A DNA stretch of 64,000 bases from Rhodobacteraceae bacterium SB2. Its GTDB lineage: Bacteria; Pseudomonadota; Alphaproteobacteria; Rhodobacterales; Rhodobacteraceae. The translations under genes and the position numbers were made by a program. Location: NCBI GenBank assembly GCA_001642945.1, contig LGRT01000011.1, positions 1-64,000 on the forward strand. Direction: 5' to 3'. Below are positions 36,082 to 45,177 of the stretch, piece after piece. The notes beneath the pieces are model-generated. The model did no database searches and was not told the DNA's origin. It saw only the letters and a program-made list of their open reading frames with translations. How positions within the stretch are numbered: the stretch's first letter is position 1; each line of letters begins with the position of its first letter.

Positions 36082-37062
36082 TTATTCAAATTCCATTTGC
36101 TCATACACAAATCCGGCGTTGCGCCGGGCCAGTTCTTCGAATGTATCAAGATGCGCATAGGGGCTTTGGTCAATATAATACGCTTGCTCTAACTCGCCGC
36201 CCTCCTCGATCAGATCACCGATTTTACGTCGTAAAAATGCCAGATAATCACGCGTGTATCGCCGGACTTGGGGCATCACGGTTGGGTGCCCATGGCCGGG
36301 AATGATATGCGTTGCGCCCAAAGGTTCAAATGCGGTATCCCAAGTTTCGATCCAATCGGCCGCGTTTGTATGGGGAAAAATCGGCAACATGCGTTCGTGA
36401 AAGGCCATATCGCCTGCAATCACCAGATTTTGCTTGGGTAACCATACTACGATATCCCCCGGACTATGCGCCGGGCCCAAATATAAGACTTCAATCTCAA
36501 ACGCACCCAGCGTGAGCGTGTAGGTATCGCTAAAGGTTTGGGTGGGCCTTTGCAGCCGCGTGCCTTCGGCGTTTTCGCGATTATATCCGCGCATGGTTTC
36601 CAAAATTGAAAAGCCAAGATCGGCAAATTCGGCATCTGCATCCTCATGCGCCAAAACCTTAATACCTTGATCGACCCAATAGGAATTCCCCAACATCGCA
36701 TGGCCTTGGCCGTTTTCATTTATAACCAAAATCACCGGTTGGCGGGTGCGCTGTTTGATTTCCTCATGCAGCGCCTGCGCCAAAAGATAAGAGGCTCCGG
36801 CATTGATGACCACCACGCCGTCGCCCGTAATGATAAAAGACAGGTTATTGTTATGGCCGGAATTTTCATATGTGGGCGGAGCGGTTGCCCCGATGGCAGA
36901 AAACACCTGTGGAAAAAACTCAATTGGTTTTTGGTATAAAGGCGATTGCGGATATTGATCTGCAATATCTTCACTGGCTGTTCCAAGCGTGGCGCTGAGA
37001 CAGCTTATAAAAACCCCCAATGCATAGATGGGTAACTTTAAATACTGAGCGTTTCTGAGCAT
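36082..37062 (-). CDS. soxH: SoxH, secreted metallo-beta-lactamase-fold protein
   Basis: A 326-residue exported protein with an MBL fold and SoxH-type sequence; its role in sulfur oxidation is not known and it is not needed for the core reaction. Downstream metal residues are kept: His in GPAHSPGD, Asp in IAGDMAF and His in IPGHGHPT. The first zinc motif, normally HxHxDH after an Asn and before LGN, reads NENGQGHAMLGN. By that alignment its four ligands are Asn, Gln, His and Ala. The metal site is thus partly lost or different. The gene diverges from soxC across a perfect palindrome. Confidence 0.75.
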   Translation of the reverse strand: MLRNAQYLKLPIYALGVFISCLSATLGTASEDIADQYPQSPLYQKPIEFFPQVFSAIGATAPPTYENSGHNNNLSFIITGDGVVVINAGASYLLAQALHEEIKQRTRQPVILVINENGQGHAMLGNSYWVDQGIKVLAHEDADAEFADLGFSILETMRGYNRENAEGTRLQRPTQTFSDTYTLTLGAFEIEVLYLGPAHSPGDIVVWLPKQNLVIAGDMAFHERMLPIFPHTNAADWIETWDTAFEPLGATHIIPGHGHPTVMPQVRRYTRDYLAFLRRKIGDLIEEGGELEQAYYIDQSPYAHLDTFEELARRNAGFVYEQMEFE

Positions 37063-37223
37063 TCTGTTTTCTTTTCGGTGTTCCGTTCAGCCGGTATTTT
37101 TTGACCGGTATGGGGTGACTCAATTTGATGGCGCCAAACGGTTTTAACGTTTGTCTGGTTTTGGGCGGTGGTCGGTACTGACCCTATAATTCCATCTCGT
37201 TTTTATAGCATGACAACTGGCAA

Positions 37224-37259
37224 GCAACAATAAATTCAAACATTTGAATTTATTGTTGC
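37224..37259. promoter_or_regulatory. Perfect 36-base palindrome in soxH-soxC intergenic region
   Basis: Arms of 17 bases (left GCAACAATAAATTCAAA) pair perfectly around the 2-base centre CA. The core at 37234-37249 is ATTCA-N6-TGAAT, the motif also found before soxX. It lies 111 bases before soxC and 162 bases before soxH and is a strong candidate operator for both. Confidence 0.7.
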
Positions 37260-37369
37260 GTTTTGAACAAGCTTCCGTCAAGATCTGAGGAAATTGGTTC
37301 AAAATACAAGCGTTCGGCGCCGAATCGCGTGTATATTTGACAGGTTAAGATGATGTGGAGGTGCCTATT

Positions 37370-38647
37370 TTGAAGTTTACACCCAACCCCCAATCCCGGC
37401 GGGCATTTTTGCGTGGAAGCGCCGCAACAATGGCCGGCATCGTAACGGCCCAAGCGGCCAGCGGAACCCAGGCTGATCCTCTTATCACCGAGGTTCAAGA
37501 CTGGGCATCAGTCACCGGTGATGGGGTGGATGCCACGCCCTATGGGCTGCCGATTAAATTTGAAAGCGATGTGGTGCGGCGCAGCGTGCCTTGGCTGACC
37601 GCAAGTCCGATTTCTTCGATAAATTTCACGCCGATTCATGCCCTTGATGGCACGATTACGCCCCAGGGCTGCGCTTTTGAGCGCCATCATTCCGGCGCCA
37701 TAGAGCTCAGCAAAAGTGATTACCGTTTGATGGTAAACGGCTTGGTCGATCAGCCTTTGGTGTTTTCTTATGCCGATCTGGAACGCTTGCCGCGCGAAAA
37801 CCATGTGTATTTTTGCGAATGTGCGGCCAATACTGGAATGGAATGGGCGGGCGCGCAATTAAACGGTGTTCAGTTCACTCACGGTATGATCCATAATATG
37901 GAATATACCGGCGTGTCTTTGCGCAGCGTGTTACAAGAAGCCGGATTAGCCGCGGCGGGCGATCTGCAAGACAAATGGGTGTATGTTGAAGGCGCTGATG
38001 CCTCTTCCAACGGCCGCTCGATTCCTATGGAAAAAGCGCTTGATGATGTGCTGGTGGCGTTTAAGGCCAATGGTGAAGCTCTGCGCAAAGAGCATGGCTA
38101 TCCTATACGCTTGGTGGTTCCCGGATGGGAAGGCAATATGTGGGTGAAATGGTTGCGCCGCATCGAGGTGATGGATGGGCCCGTGGAAAGCCGTGAAGAA
38201 ACTTCGAAATATACCGATGTTTTAGAAGATGGCACGGCGCGAAAATGGACCTGGGTTATGGATGCAAAATCGGTGATTACTTCCCCCAGCCCGCAAGCGC
38301 CAATACAGCATGGTCCAGGAGCTTTGGTAATCACAGGTTTGGCCTGGTCAGGTCACGGGTCCATCAAAAGAGTTGATATTTCTAAAGATGGCGGGCGCAA
38401 CTGGGAAACAGCGCGACTGTCCAATCGCGAAAGCAACAAAGCGTTAGCGCGGTTTTACCTTGAGATGGATTGGCAAGGTGAAGAAATGTTGCTGCAGGCC
38501 CGCGCAATGGATGAAACGGGCTATGTGCAACCCAGCAAACAACAGTTGCGCGAATTGCGCGGTGAAAATTCCGTGTACCATAATAATTGCATTCAAACCT
38601 GGCATGTCAAACCAACCGGAGAGGTCGAAAATGTTGAAGTGTCTTAA
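37370..38647 (+). CDS. soxC: SoxC, molybdopterin subunit of sulfane dehydrogenase
   Basis: A 425-residue sulfite-oxidase-family protein with a Tat signal (SRRAFLRGSAA). The Mo-ligand cysteine region is VYFCECAANTG, followed by the dimerisation domain from about residue 310. With SoxD it oxidises the sulfane sulfur left on SoxY, yielding the full electron output and preventing sulfur globules. The TTG at 37370 has GGAGG 8 bases upstream and was chosen. GTGs at 37355 and 37361 in the same frame are alternatives. Confidence 0.9.
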   Translation: MKFTPNPQSRRAFLRGSAATMAGIVTAQAASGTQADPLITEVQDWASVTGDGVDATPYGLPIKFESDVVRRSVPWLTASPISSINFTPIHALDGTITPQGCAFERHHSGAIELSKSDYRLMVNGLVDQPLVFSYADLERLPRENHVYFCECAANTGMEWAGAQLNGVQFTHGMIHNMEYTGVSLRSVLQEAGLAAAGDLQDKWVYVEGADASSNGRSIPMEKALDDVLVAFKANGEALRKEHGYPIRLVVPGWEGNMWVKWLRRIEVMDGPVESREETSKYTDVLEDGTARKWTWVMDAKSVITSPSPQAPIQHGPGALVITGLAWSGHGSIKRVDISKDGGRNWETARLSNRESNKALARFYLEMDWQGEEMLLQARAMDETGYVQPSKQQLRELRGENSVYHNNCIQTWHVKPTGEVENVEVS

Positions 38648-39695
38648 ACTTTTTTGGGCCGCAGCTGTTCTTGTTCTTCCCGTAACTGTTTTTGCTGGCG
38701 ACAAGCTGGGCTTGGGGCGCGCAGCGCTGCCAGAAGAGATCGCGGCTTGGGATGTTGATATTCGCCCCAATGGCGCGGGGCTTCCCGCCGGCAGCGGGGA
38801 TGCGCTTTATGGCGAGGAGGTATTTGCCGATAAATGCGCTTCGTGTCATGGCGATTTTGCGGAGGGCGTGGATAATTGGCCGGTTTTGGCAGGTGGATTT
38901 GGAACGCTTGGCGATAAAGATCCGGTGAAAACGGTTGGATCTTATTGGCCTTATCTGTCAACCGTTTGGGATTATGTAAACCGTTCAATGCCGTTTGGCG
39001 AAGCGCAAAGCCTGTCAGCAGATGAGGTTTATGCGATTGTTGCCTATATGCTTTACTCCAATGATTTGGTGGATGAAGATTTTGTATTGAGCGATACTAA
39101 TTTTGCCGAGTTTGAAATGCATAATGCGCGTGGATTTGTGGTTGATGATCGCCCTGAAACGGAATACGCGCTGTGGCGATCCGAGCCCTGTATGCAAAAT
39201 TGTAAAGACAGGGTTGAGATTACGATGCGGGCATCGATTCTTGATGTAACGCCGGATGAAACCGCAGCAGAAAGCACTGAAAAGTCCGAGGCCGCTGAAG
39301 TGGCAGCTGCCGCACCAGCAGCAGAAAAGGAAGCCGTTGTTTCGCCGGCTGTGGTGGATGAAGCCGCCGCTTCGCCAGAGCTGGTTGCCGCGGGTAAGAA
39401 AGTCTTTCGTAAATGCAAAGCCTGCCATCAAGTTGGACCCAAAGCAAAAAGCCGCTCAGGCCCGCATTTGAATAATATTCTGGGCCGCGGAATTGGTACA
39501 ATTGACGGGTTTCGATATTCCAAGGCATTTAAAAAAGCCGCAGAAGCCGGTCAGGTTTGGGACATGGCGCAATTGGTAAGCTTTTTGGCCAACCCGAAAA
39601 AATCAATAAAGGGCACTAAAATGTCATTTTCTGGCCTTAAAAAGGAAAAGGATATTGATGCGATCATTGCCTATTTGAACGCCGAGGGAGCATAG
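38631..39695 (+). CDS. soxD: SoxD, diheme cytochrome c subunit of sulfane dehydrogenase
   Basis: A 354-residue exported cytochrome that takes electrons from SoxC. Domain 1 has CASCH (Cys69-His73) and domain 2 has CKACH near residue 275. They are joined by an Ala/Glu-rich linker of about 40 residues (ESTEKSEAAEVAAAAPAAEK). ATG 38631 follows GGAGAGG and overlaps the end of soxC by 17 bases. The frame is open from 38460, but that would run inside soxC. Confidence 0.9.
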   Translation: MLKCLKLFWAAAVLVLPVTVFAGDKLGLGRAALPEEIAAWDVDIRPNGAGLPAGSGDALYGEEVFADKCASCHGDFAEGVDNWPVLAGGFGTLGDKDPVKTVGSYWPYLSTVWDYVNRSMPFGEAQSLSADEVYAIVAYMLYSNDLVDEDFVLSDTNFAEFEMHNARGFVVDDRPETEYALWRSEPCMQNCKDRVEITMRASILDVTPDETAAESTEKSEAAEVAAAAPAAEKEAVVSPAVVDEAAASPELVAAGKKVFRKCKACHQVGPKAKSRSGPHLNNILGRGIGTIDGFRYSKAFKKAAEAGQVWDMAQLVSFLANPKKSIKGTKMSFSGLKKEKDIDAIIAYLNAEGA

Positions 39696-39697
39696 CT

Positions 39698-40387
39698 GTG
39701 CAGCAAATTTTGGGGGTGGTTTTTAGCATTTCTCTAGGCATCTTTGGCACGTCCCTAGCTTTTGCCAACGGCGATCTTGCGCAAGGCGCTGCGCTGTTTA
39801 AAAAGAAATGCGCCTCCTGTCATGCATTATCAGAGGAGGCACGCGCGCTTTCTGGCCCGCATTTGGCTGCAATTGTGGATGCAAGGGCGGGGCAGGTAGA
39901 GGGGTTTAAATATTCAAAAGCTCTGCAACAGGCGGCAACGGCCGGTTTAATCTGGTCGCCGGCGCAGCTGGATCAGTTTCTGACGCATCCAAAAGCCTTT
40001 TTGAAACACACAAAGATGAATTTCATTGGCTTGAAAGTTGCCGCCGATCGCCAGAATTTGATCGCCTTCCTTGCGCAAACAGATAAGGCCGGGACCAACG
40101 GATTGGCAAAAGCGAGTTTTGATGTTCCTGAAGAATTATTAGCGCTTGAGGGCGATTTGGAGTATGGTGAATATCTTTCTAGCGAATGCATGACCTGCCA
40201 CCAAAGGTCAGGGCAGGACATGACCATTCCAACCATAATGAACAAGCCCGCTCATGAGCTTGTGACGGCCCTTTTTGCGTATCGCGAAGGGTATCGTGAG
40301 AACCAGGCCATGCAATTGATCGCAAAACGGCTCACAGATGAAGAGATCGCGGCATTGGCGCATTACTTCGAGACTTTAAAGAACTGA
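39698..40387 (+). CDS. soxE: SoxE, diheme cytochrome c
   Basis: A 229-residue secreted cytochrome with two heme motifs, CASCH in the N-terminal domain and CMTCH in the C-terminal domain. It starts with GTG two bases after the soxD stop. In Paracoccus-type loci SoxE is the cytochrome partner of the flavoprotein SoxF, which follows. The first domain resembles SoxD domain 2 (SGPHLAAIV, KYSKALQQA), suggesting shared descent. Confidence 0.85.
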   Translation: MQQILGVVFSISLGIFGTSLAFANGDLAQGAALFKKKCASCHALSEEARALSGPHLAAIVDARAGQVEGFKYSKALQQAATAGLIWSPAQLDQFLTHPKAFLKHTKMNFIGLKVAADRQNLIAFLAQTDKAGTNGLAKASFDVPEELLALEGDLEYGEYLSSECMTCHQRSGQDMTIPTIMNKPAHELVTALFAYREGYRENQAMQLIAKRLTDEEIAALAHYFETLKN

Positions 40388-40413
40388 AAACTATAAACCA
40401 AAGGGAGAATAAA

Positions 40414-41679
40414 ATGTCATTAACCAGAAGAGGTTTCATTGGTAATTCAGCGGCGGCAGCTGCCCTTCTTTCTGCACCCAGTTTGCACGCGGGCAGCCAT
40501 GCAAAGCCACGTGTGGTCGTGGTGGGCGGCGGAGCTGGGGGAGCCACCGCAGCGCGTTATATTGCAAAAGATAGCAAAGGTGCAGTTGATGTGACCTTGG
40601 TTGAGCCAACTCGCACCTATTACACCTGCTTTTTCTCGAACCTTTATTTAGGCGGGGTAAAGGAGTTTGACGATATCGGCCATACATATGGTAAGCTTGC
40701 TGCCAGTGGCATCAACGTCGTGCATGATTGGGCCATTGGCGTTGATCGTGATAAAAAAATGGTAAGCTTGGCGGGGGGATCCGCGCTGCCCTATGACAAA
40801 CTTATCTTGTCGCCGGGAATCGATTTTGTAGAGGGCGCGGTTGAGGGCTGGGATCTATCTTCGCAGAACGCGATGCCGCATGCATATAAGGCCGGATCCC
40901 AAAGCGAGCTTCTAAAGGCGCAAATTATGGCGATGCCGCAGGGCGGCACCTATGCGATGGTGGCCCCTCCCAACCCCTATAGATGCCCCCCTGGACCCTA
41001 TGAGCGAGTCTCTATGGTGGCACATTATCTTTCACAGCATAACCCCACAGCAAAGATTATCGTTGCAGATCCAAAGCCGAAATTTTCAAAAATGGCGTTA
41101 TTTCAAGAAGGTTGGAATGCGCATTATGCCGGAATGATTGATTGGATCGGATCTGAATTTGGGGGCGAAAATGTTGCGGTGGATCCAAGTGCTATGACGA
41201 TATCGATTGATGGTGAAAGCATCAATGTGGATGCCTGCAATGTTATTCCAGCGATGAAAGCTGGCCGGATTGCTGCCTTGGCCGGCGTTACGGATGGCAA
41301 TTGGGCGCCGGTAAACGCAGCTGATATGTCAACCAAAGCTGATGCGGATGTGTATGTTTTGGGGGATGCATCCCAACAAGGAGATATGCCCAAATCCGGT
41401 TTCTCGGCCAATAGCCAAGCGAAAGTCTGCGCCAATGCGGTGCGCGGCGCGTTGACCGGCTCAAAAATATTCCCGGCGAAATTTGCCAATACCTGCTGGT
41501 CTCTGATCAATGCAGATGATGGGGTGAAGGTGGGAGCGACCTATAAGGCGACGGATGAAAAAATCGCAAAAGTGGATGGCTTTATCTCAAAAACGGGCGA
41601 AACGGCGGACATTCGCAAGCAAACCTATCTGGAATCCGAAGATTGGTATACGGGGATCACATCCGATATGTTTGGCTGA
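40414..41679 (+). CDS. soxF: SoxF, sulfide dehydrogenase-type flavoprotein (FCSD)
   Basis: A 421-residue FAD-containing flavocytochrome c sulfide dehydrogenase subunit with a Tat signal (TRRGFIGNSAA). The dinucleotide fold is VVVVGGGAGGATAARYI. Redox cysteines lie in YYTCFFSN and in the C-terminal half (CWSLINAD). It can oxidise sulfide and pass electrons to SoxE; it is dispensable for thiosulfate oxidation in characterised strains. GGGAG precedes the ATG. It is the last gene of soxCDEF. Confidence 0.88.
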   Translation: MSLTRRGFIGNSAAAAALLSAPSLHAGSHAKPRVVVVGGGAGGATAARYIAKDSKGAVDVTLVEPTRTYYTCFFSNLYLGGVKEFDDIGHTYGKLAASGINVVHDWAIGVDRDKKMVSLAGGSALPYDKLILSPGIDFVEGAVEGWDLSSQNAMPHAYKAGSQSELLKAQIMAMPQGGTYAMVAPPNPYRCPPGPYERVSMVAHYLSQHNPTAKIIVADPKPKFSKMALFQEGWNAHYAGMIDWIGSEFGGENVAVDPSAMTISIDGESINVDACNVIPAMKAGRIAALAGVTDGNWAPVNAADMSTKADADVYVLGDASQQGDMPKSGFSANSQAKVCANAVRGALTGSKIFPAKFANTCWSLINADDGVKVGATYKATDEKIAKVDGFISKTGETADIRKQTYLESEDWYTGITSDMFG

Positions 41680-41688
41680 ACCTCCCAG

Positions 41689-41711
41689 CATCAAAAACCA
41701 CTTTTTTGATG
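41689..41711 (+). terminator. Hairpin after soxF, first
   Basis: CATCAAAAA pairs with TTTTTGATG around a 5-base loop, 10 bases after the soxF stop. The T-run is inside the right arm. Confidence 0.55.
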
Positions 41712-41722
41712 TTTACAGCCGT

Positions 41723-41751
41723 GTTTTGCGCAGGAGTTTCCTGCGCAAAAC
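41723..41751 (+). terminator. Strong hairpin after soxF, second
   Basis: Perfect 13-base arms, GTTTTGCGCAGGA and its complement, with a 3-base loop. T-rich sequence (GATGTTTTCCTT) follows. The pair of hairpins closes the soxCDEF transcript. The rest of 41680-42093 shows no gene. Confidence 0.65.
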
Positions 41752-42093
41752 AGATGTTTTCCTTAGCACTTATCTGTTTTCACAGCCCCTACAGGATCCG
41801 TTTAGGCCTTGATAAACCAAAAGGCGCCCCAACCTGTGTTCTGTAAAAATATACGTGCGTGATATCCGCTTAGACCGGACGCGACGATTGAATCCGCGTG
41901 CTAATTGGCACAGAGCTTTGCTTAGAAAAGTTTTCGTATAGCCGCGTTTTATCGTTATTGCAGAGTGGTGCGAGGTTTACGATTGCTGATTTTATCTTGC
42001 TTATAAGCTTTTCCAATCATTAAAAAACGTTGAAACCAGTCAAAGCCCTAATGGGAATATGGGTTGCATAAAGGCGTGCTGATGTCTGTTTCG

Positions 42094-42771
42094 TTACTGG
42101 CTGGTTGGCGTTTCTGCCTCGCGCAACAGCCAAGCAAAAAACATCGTCGCCAATACGGCTGCGATCAGTTGGGCTGCAATGAAAGCTGGTATGTCAGAGG
42201 GTGTAATTCCGGCAAAACTATCCGAAAATCCTCTTGCTATGGTCACCGCAGGGTTTGCAAAGGATGTCGAGGAGGTAAACCAATAGGCTGCGGTGATATA
42301 AAGCCCGACCGACATGGCAAGTGCAGCGGGGCGGAGCGTTACGCAAATGAGGATTGTGCCAATCAAGCCGAAGGTGGCAATGAATTCACCGATCCATTGG
42401 CCAAGCCCGCTGCGCATGGTTGTAGAGGGGTCAATCAAGGGATGATCAAACATCATATGCGCGGCAAAAACACCCAAAATTCCGCCAAAGATCTGGGCGC
42501 ATATGTAAAACAATGCCTCTTGCCTTTTCATCTCACCGCGCAACCAAAAGCAAAGCGTAACCGCAGGGTTGAATTGGGCCCCTGAAATAGGCCCAAAAAC
42601 AGTGATCAAAACCACGAGGATCGCCCCTGTGGGAATGGTGTTTCCCAGTAAGGCCAGCGCTAAGTTTCCATCTGCCAGACGCTCTGCCATAATGCCCGAG
42701 CCGATGACAGTTGCCAGAAGTGAAAATGTGCCCAACGCCTCTGCCGCAAGCCGTCTTGATGGTGTCATCAT
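42094..42771 (-). CDS. MIP-family aquaporin / aquaglyceroporin
   Basis: A 225-residue, six-span channel. Both half-helix motifs are present, FNPAVTL and FANPAVTIAR. The sequence is closest in feel to the bacterial AqpS/AqpZ-like group that includes arsenite-permeable channels. No ars genes are adjacent, so water, glycerol or small neutral solutes are equally possible. Two tandem ATGs (42771, 42768) follow CAGGAG. Confidence 0.8.
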   Translation of the reverse strand: MMTPSRRLAAEALGTFSLLATVIGSGIMAERLADGNLALALLGNTIPTGAILVVLITVFGPISGAQFNPAVTLCFWLRGEMKRQEALFYICAQIFGGILGVFAAHMMFDHPLIDPSTTMRSGLGQWIGEFIATFGLIGTILICVTLRPAALAMSVGLYITAAYWFTSSTSFANPAVTIARGFSDSFAGITPSDIPAFIAAQLIAAVLATMFFAWLLREAETPTSQ

Positions 42772-42893
42772 TATCTCCTGTTAACGTTGGGGCTCTGCTG
42801 GGCAGATAAAGAGTGTTTGAAATTACTTTTCTGAGTAGGCTTAGGTTTGGCCCGCCATTTTAGAATGTAATGAAATAAACCATTAAGAAAAAG

Positions 42894-43397
42894 CTAGATT
42901 TTGATTTTATTATTCTTAGGGCCGGATCTGTAGGCTGCGTTCTTGCCAATGAATTGAGCGCTGATTCCACCTGTCTGGTTTTGTTGTTTGAGGCCGGCCT
43001 GCTTGATAAGAAACTTTTCATTCATATGCCCGCAGGCGTTTATCGCGTGTTGCGAGAGCGCTGGCTGAATTGGAATTGACTTAGCGCAAATAAAATACCC
43101 TTGCATGAGCGCTCTATATACACGCCGCGTGGGCGCGTTGTCGGCGGTTCGTCTTCTATAAATTCGGTGGGCAATATGCGGGGGTATCGTTTTGACTATG
43201 ATGGATGGGCGAAAGATTTTGACCTTCCTGAGCGGCGGTTCGATAAATGTTTGTCTTATTTTATTCAGGGAGAAAATTATAAATCAGCGCGCAATCCATG
43301 GCGTCGCAATGCAGGTAGGCTTACTTTAAAACACGCCTGTTCTTCTGCTCCTTTGTTTGATGTATTTTTAGAGGCCGGAAGGCAATCAGGGCAGTAA
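42894..43397 (+). pseudogene. GMC-family (choline dehydrogenase-like) oxidoreductase relic
   Basis: The N-terminal FAD region of a GMC oxidoreductase is readable in one frame. It begins DFDFIILRAGSVGCVLANEL, continues to MPAGVYRVL, is broken by TGA at 43077, and resumes as RSIYTPRGRVVGGSSSINS and RGYRFDYDGWAKDFDL. It ends at a stop at 43395 after about 165 codons, where the intact family has over 500. The glycine motif is also damaged (ILRAGS for a normal GAGS). No start codon remains. It is a truncated pseudogene. Confidence 0.8.
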
Positions 43398-43802
43398 CGC
43401 GCTGGGTTTTAAACGGCTTAATGCATCCGCTTTGGCGCGACCATATTACGCCCATGTAGCGGCCAGAACCTCTGGGTTTAAGGGCGGCTCACCCTCGGGT
43501 AAAGAACGGCAATTCTTAGGCATAGGCGTCTAGGCTAGATTTGGATTTTTCTAAGGCTGGTTGCTGCGCTGTCGTATTTTTGGAACCAGACCGCGCGGCT
43601 TTAAGGCGCGTTTTGTTTGATTTTTTATATAGGGTTTTGTCATTTGCTTCCTTTATCATGCGCGACGCAGAGCGTGGATAGGCGATGTAAAGGCTTACCA
43701 ATGTAGAATGAACTTGCTCTAGGGTTTAGCATTGATTTTAACAAAGGGTTTTATCTGGATGCCCGAACGGTTTTTGCAAGCTGTAAAATCTAACAGATCA
43801 AG
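43398..43802. other. Intergenic region, probably decayed
   Basis: No gene supported. The GMC oxidoreductase sequence does not continue recognisably. A minus-strand frame of 61 codons at 43516-43701 starts only with TTG, lacks a ribosome-binding site and has a low-complexity Ser/Lys-rich product. Confidence 0.5.
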
Positions 43803-44252
43803 TTAAAGCGGTGTCTCTGGAGGGCAGAGCGTTTCCAAACATCGGCGAAATTCAGGATCAAGAGGCAGTGGAGCGCCGTTTTCAGACTCAACTTGTACCT
43901 GCGCAAAAAAACCTTCTGCAAAGGCGGTTTGCCGCTGATTCCGAAACAAACCAACCTCATAACGCCACGAAGAGGTGCCGATATGACCCACACGAATGCC
44001 CGCATGGATAAGATCGGGAAATCCAGCCTCATCGTGATAGATGCACCCGCTTTCCACGACCAAGAAGCGCGTTTTTGTCCCTGACATATCAAACACCGCT
44101 TGCTCAAGTTGCCAATGTGTTACGGCCGTGTCGATTAAGGAATAATGGATCACATTATTCATATGGCCATATTGATCATTATCCATCCAGCGCGTGGGAA
44201 GTTGGTAAAAAGCTAGATAGGCGCTTCGAGCTGCAGGGGGTGTACGCGGCAT
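43803..44252 (-). CDS. Acyl-CoA thioesterase, hot-dog fold (4HBT type)
   Basis: A 149-residue single hot-dog domain protein. The catalytic motif near the N-terminus is RWMDNDQYGHMNNVIHY, with the Asp and the typical GHMNN. It hydrolyses acyl-CoAs; the chain is unknown. GAGAT precedes the ATG. It diverges from an SDR dehydrogenase gene across about 150 bases, so the two may share regulation in acyl-CoA metabolism. Confidence 0.8.
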   Translation of the reverse strand: MPRTPPAARSAYLAFYQLPTRWMDNDQYGHMNNVIHYSLIDTAVTHWQLEQAVFDMSGTKTRFLVVESGCIYHDEAGFPDLIHAGIRVGHIGTSSWRYEVGLFRNQRQTAFAEGFFAQVQVESENGAPLPLDPEFRRCLETLCPPETPL

Positions 44253-44404
44253 TTTTATCTCGTCGGTTGTGCTGACTAAGGCGCAGTCTGGCGCAGATTG
44301 AGCCAGAAGAAAAGGGCAGCAAACGCGGCGTTAACTTTGCAATATTGACCTTATCGCGCGAAGCGCATTACTCTGCTCGAGTCAAAAAGCTTGAAGAGAT
44401 TTCT

Positions 44405-45172
44405 ATGCAGATAAACAACAAGACAATCGCTGTGGTGACAGGGGGCGCGTCTGGCCTGGGCGCGGCGTCGGCGCGGGCTTTGGCGAAGGCCGGTGCGCAG
44501 GTTACAATTTTTGACATGGATGCGGCGCAGGGCGAGGCCGCCGCCGCAGAGGTTTCTGGCCAGTTCCAGCGGGTGGATGTATCCGATGCGGCGCAGGTGG
44601 CAGGGGCTATGACCGCGCTGGAGGCGCGCGCGGGCGGCTTGCATATTCTGGTAAATTGCGCTGGAATTGGCCCCGCGGCGAAAACTGTTTCGCGCGGCGT
44701 GGCGCATGATCCAGCGCTGTTTGCAAAGGTGATTGGGGTAAATTTGACCGGCTCGTTCAATTGCGCATCGCAGGCCGCTGCTCTGATGGCAAAAACGGCG
44801 CCTGTCACTGCTGATGGAGGTCGCGGCGTTATCATCAACACCGCTTCGGTGGCCGCGTATGACGGACAAATCGGGCAAGTTGCCTATGCGGCGTCTAAAG
44901 GCGGTATTGTGGGGATGACCTTGCCCATGGCCCGGGACCTTGCGGCCAGCGGAATCCGCGTTTGCACCATTGCGCCAGGCCTCTTTCTGACCCCTTTGTT
45001 ACAGGGCTTACCAGAAGAGGTTCAACAGTCTTTAGGTCAACAAGTGCCGTTTCCCTCGCGTTTGGGCGCACCGGAAGAATATGCCAGCCTTGTCGGCCAC
45101 ATTGTTGAGAATGACATGTTGAATGGTGAGGTGATCCGCCTTGATGGCGCAATCAGAATGGCGCCTCGCTAA
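44405..45172 (+). CDS. SDR dehydrogenase, 3-hydroxyacyl-CoA dehydrogenase type-2-like
   Basis: A 255-residue short-chain dehydrogenase. The NAD motif is [12 protein letters not shown], then NCAG, active-site YAASK and a [12 protein letters not shown] segment. Overall it resembles type-2 3-hydroxyacyl-CoA dehydrogenases (HSD17B10-like), suggesting a beta-oxidation role. ATG 44405 follows AAGAGA; the frame opening at 44345 is less likely. Confidence 0.8.
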   Translation: MQINNKTIAVVTGGASGLGAASARALAKAGAQVTIFDMDAAQGEAAAAEVSGQFQRVDVSDAAQVAGAMTALEARAGGLHILVNCAGIGPAAKTVSRGVAHDPALFAKVIGVNLTGSFNCASQAAALMAKTAPVTADGGRGVIINTASVAAYDGQIGQVAYAASKGGIVGMTLPMARDLAASGIRVCTIAPGLFLTPLLQGLPEEVQQSLGQQVPFPSRLGAPEEYASLVGHIVENDMLNGEVIRLDGAIRMAPR

Positions 45173-45177
45173 ACCGT

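Noticed and set aside
43516-43701. Minus-strand 61-codon frame
   Set aside because: TTG start without ribosome-binding site; Ser/Lys-rich low-complexity product.
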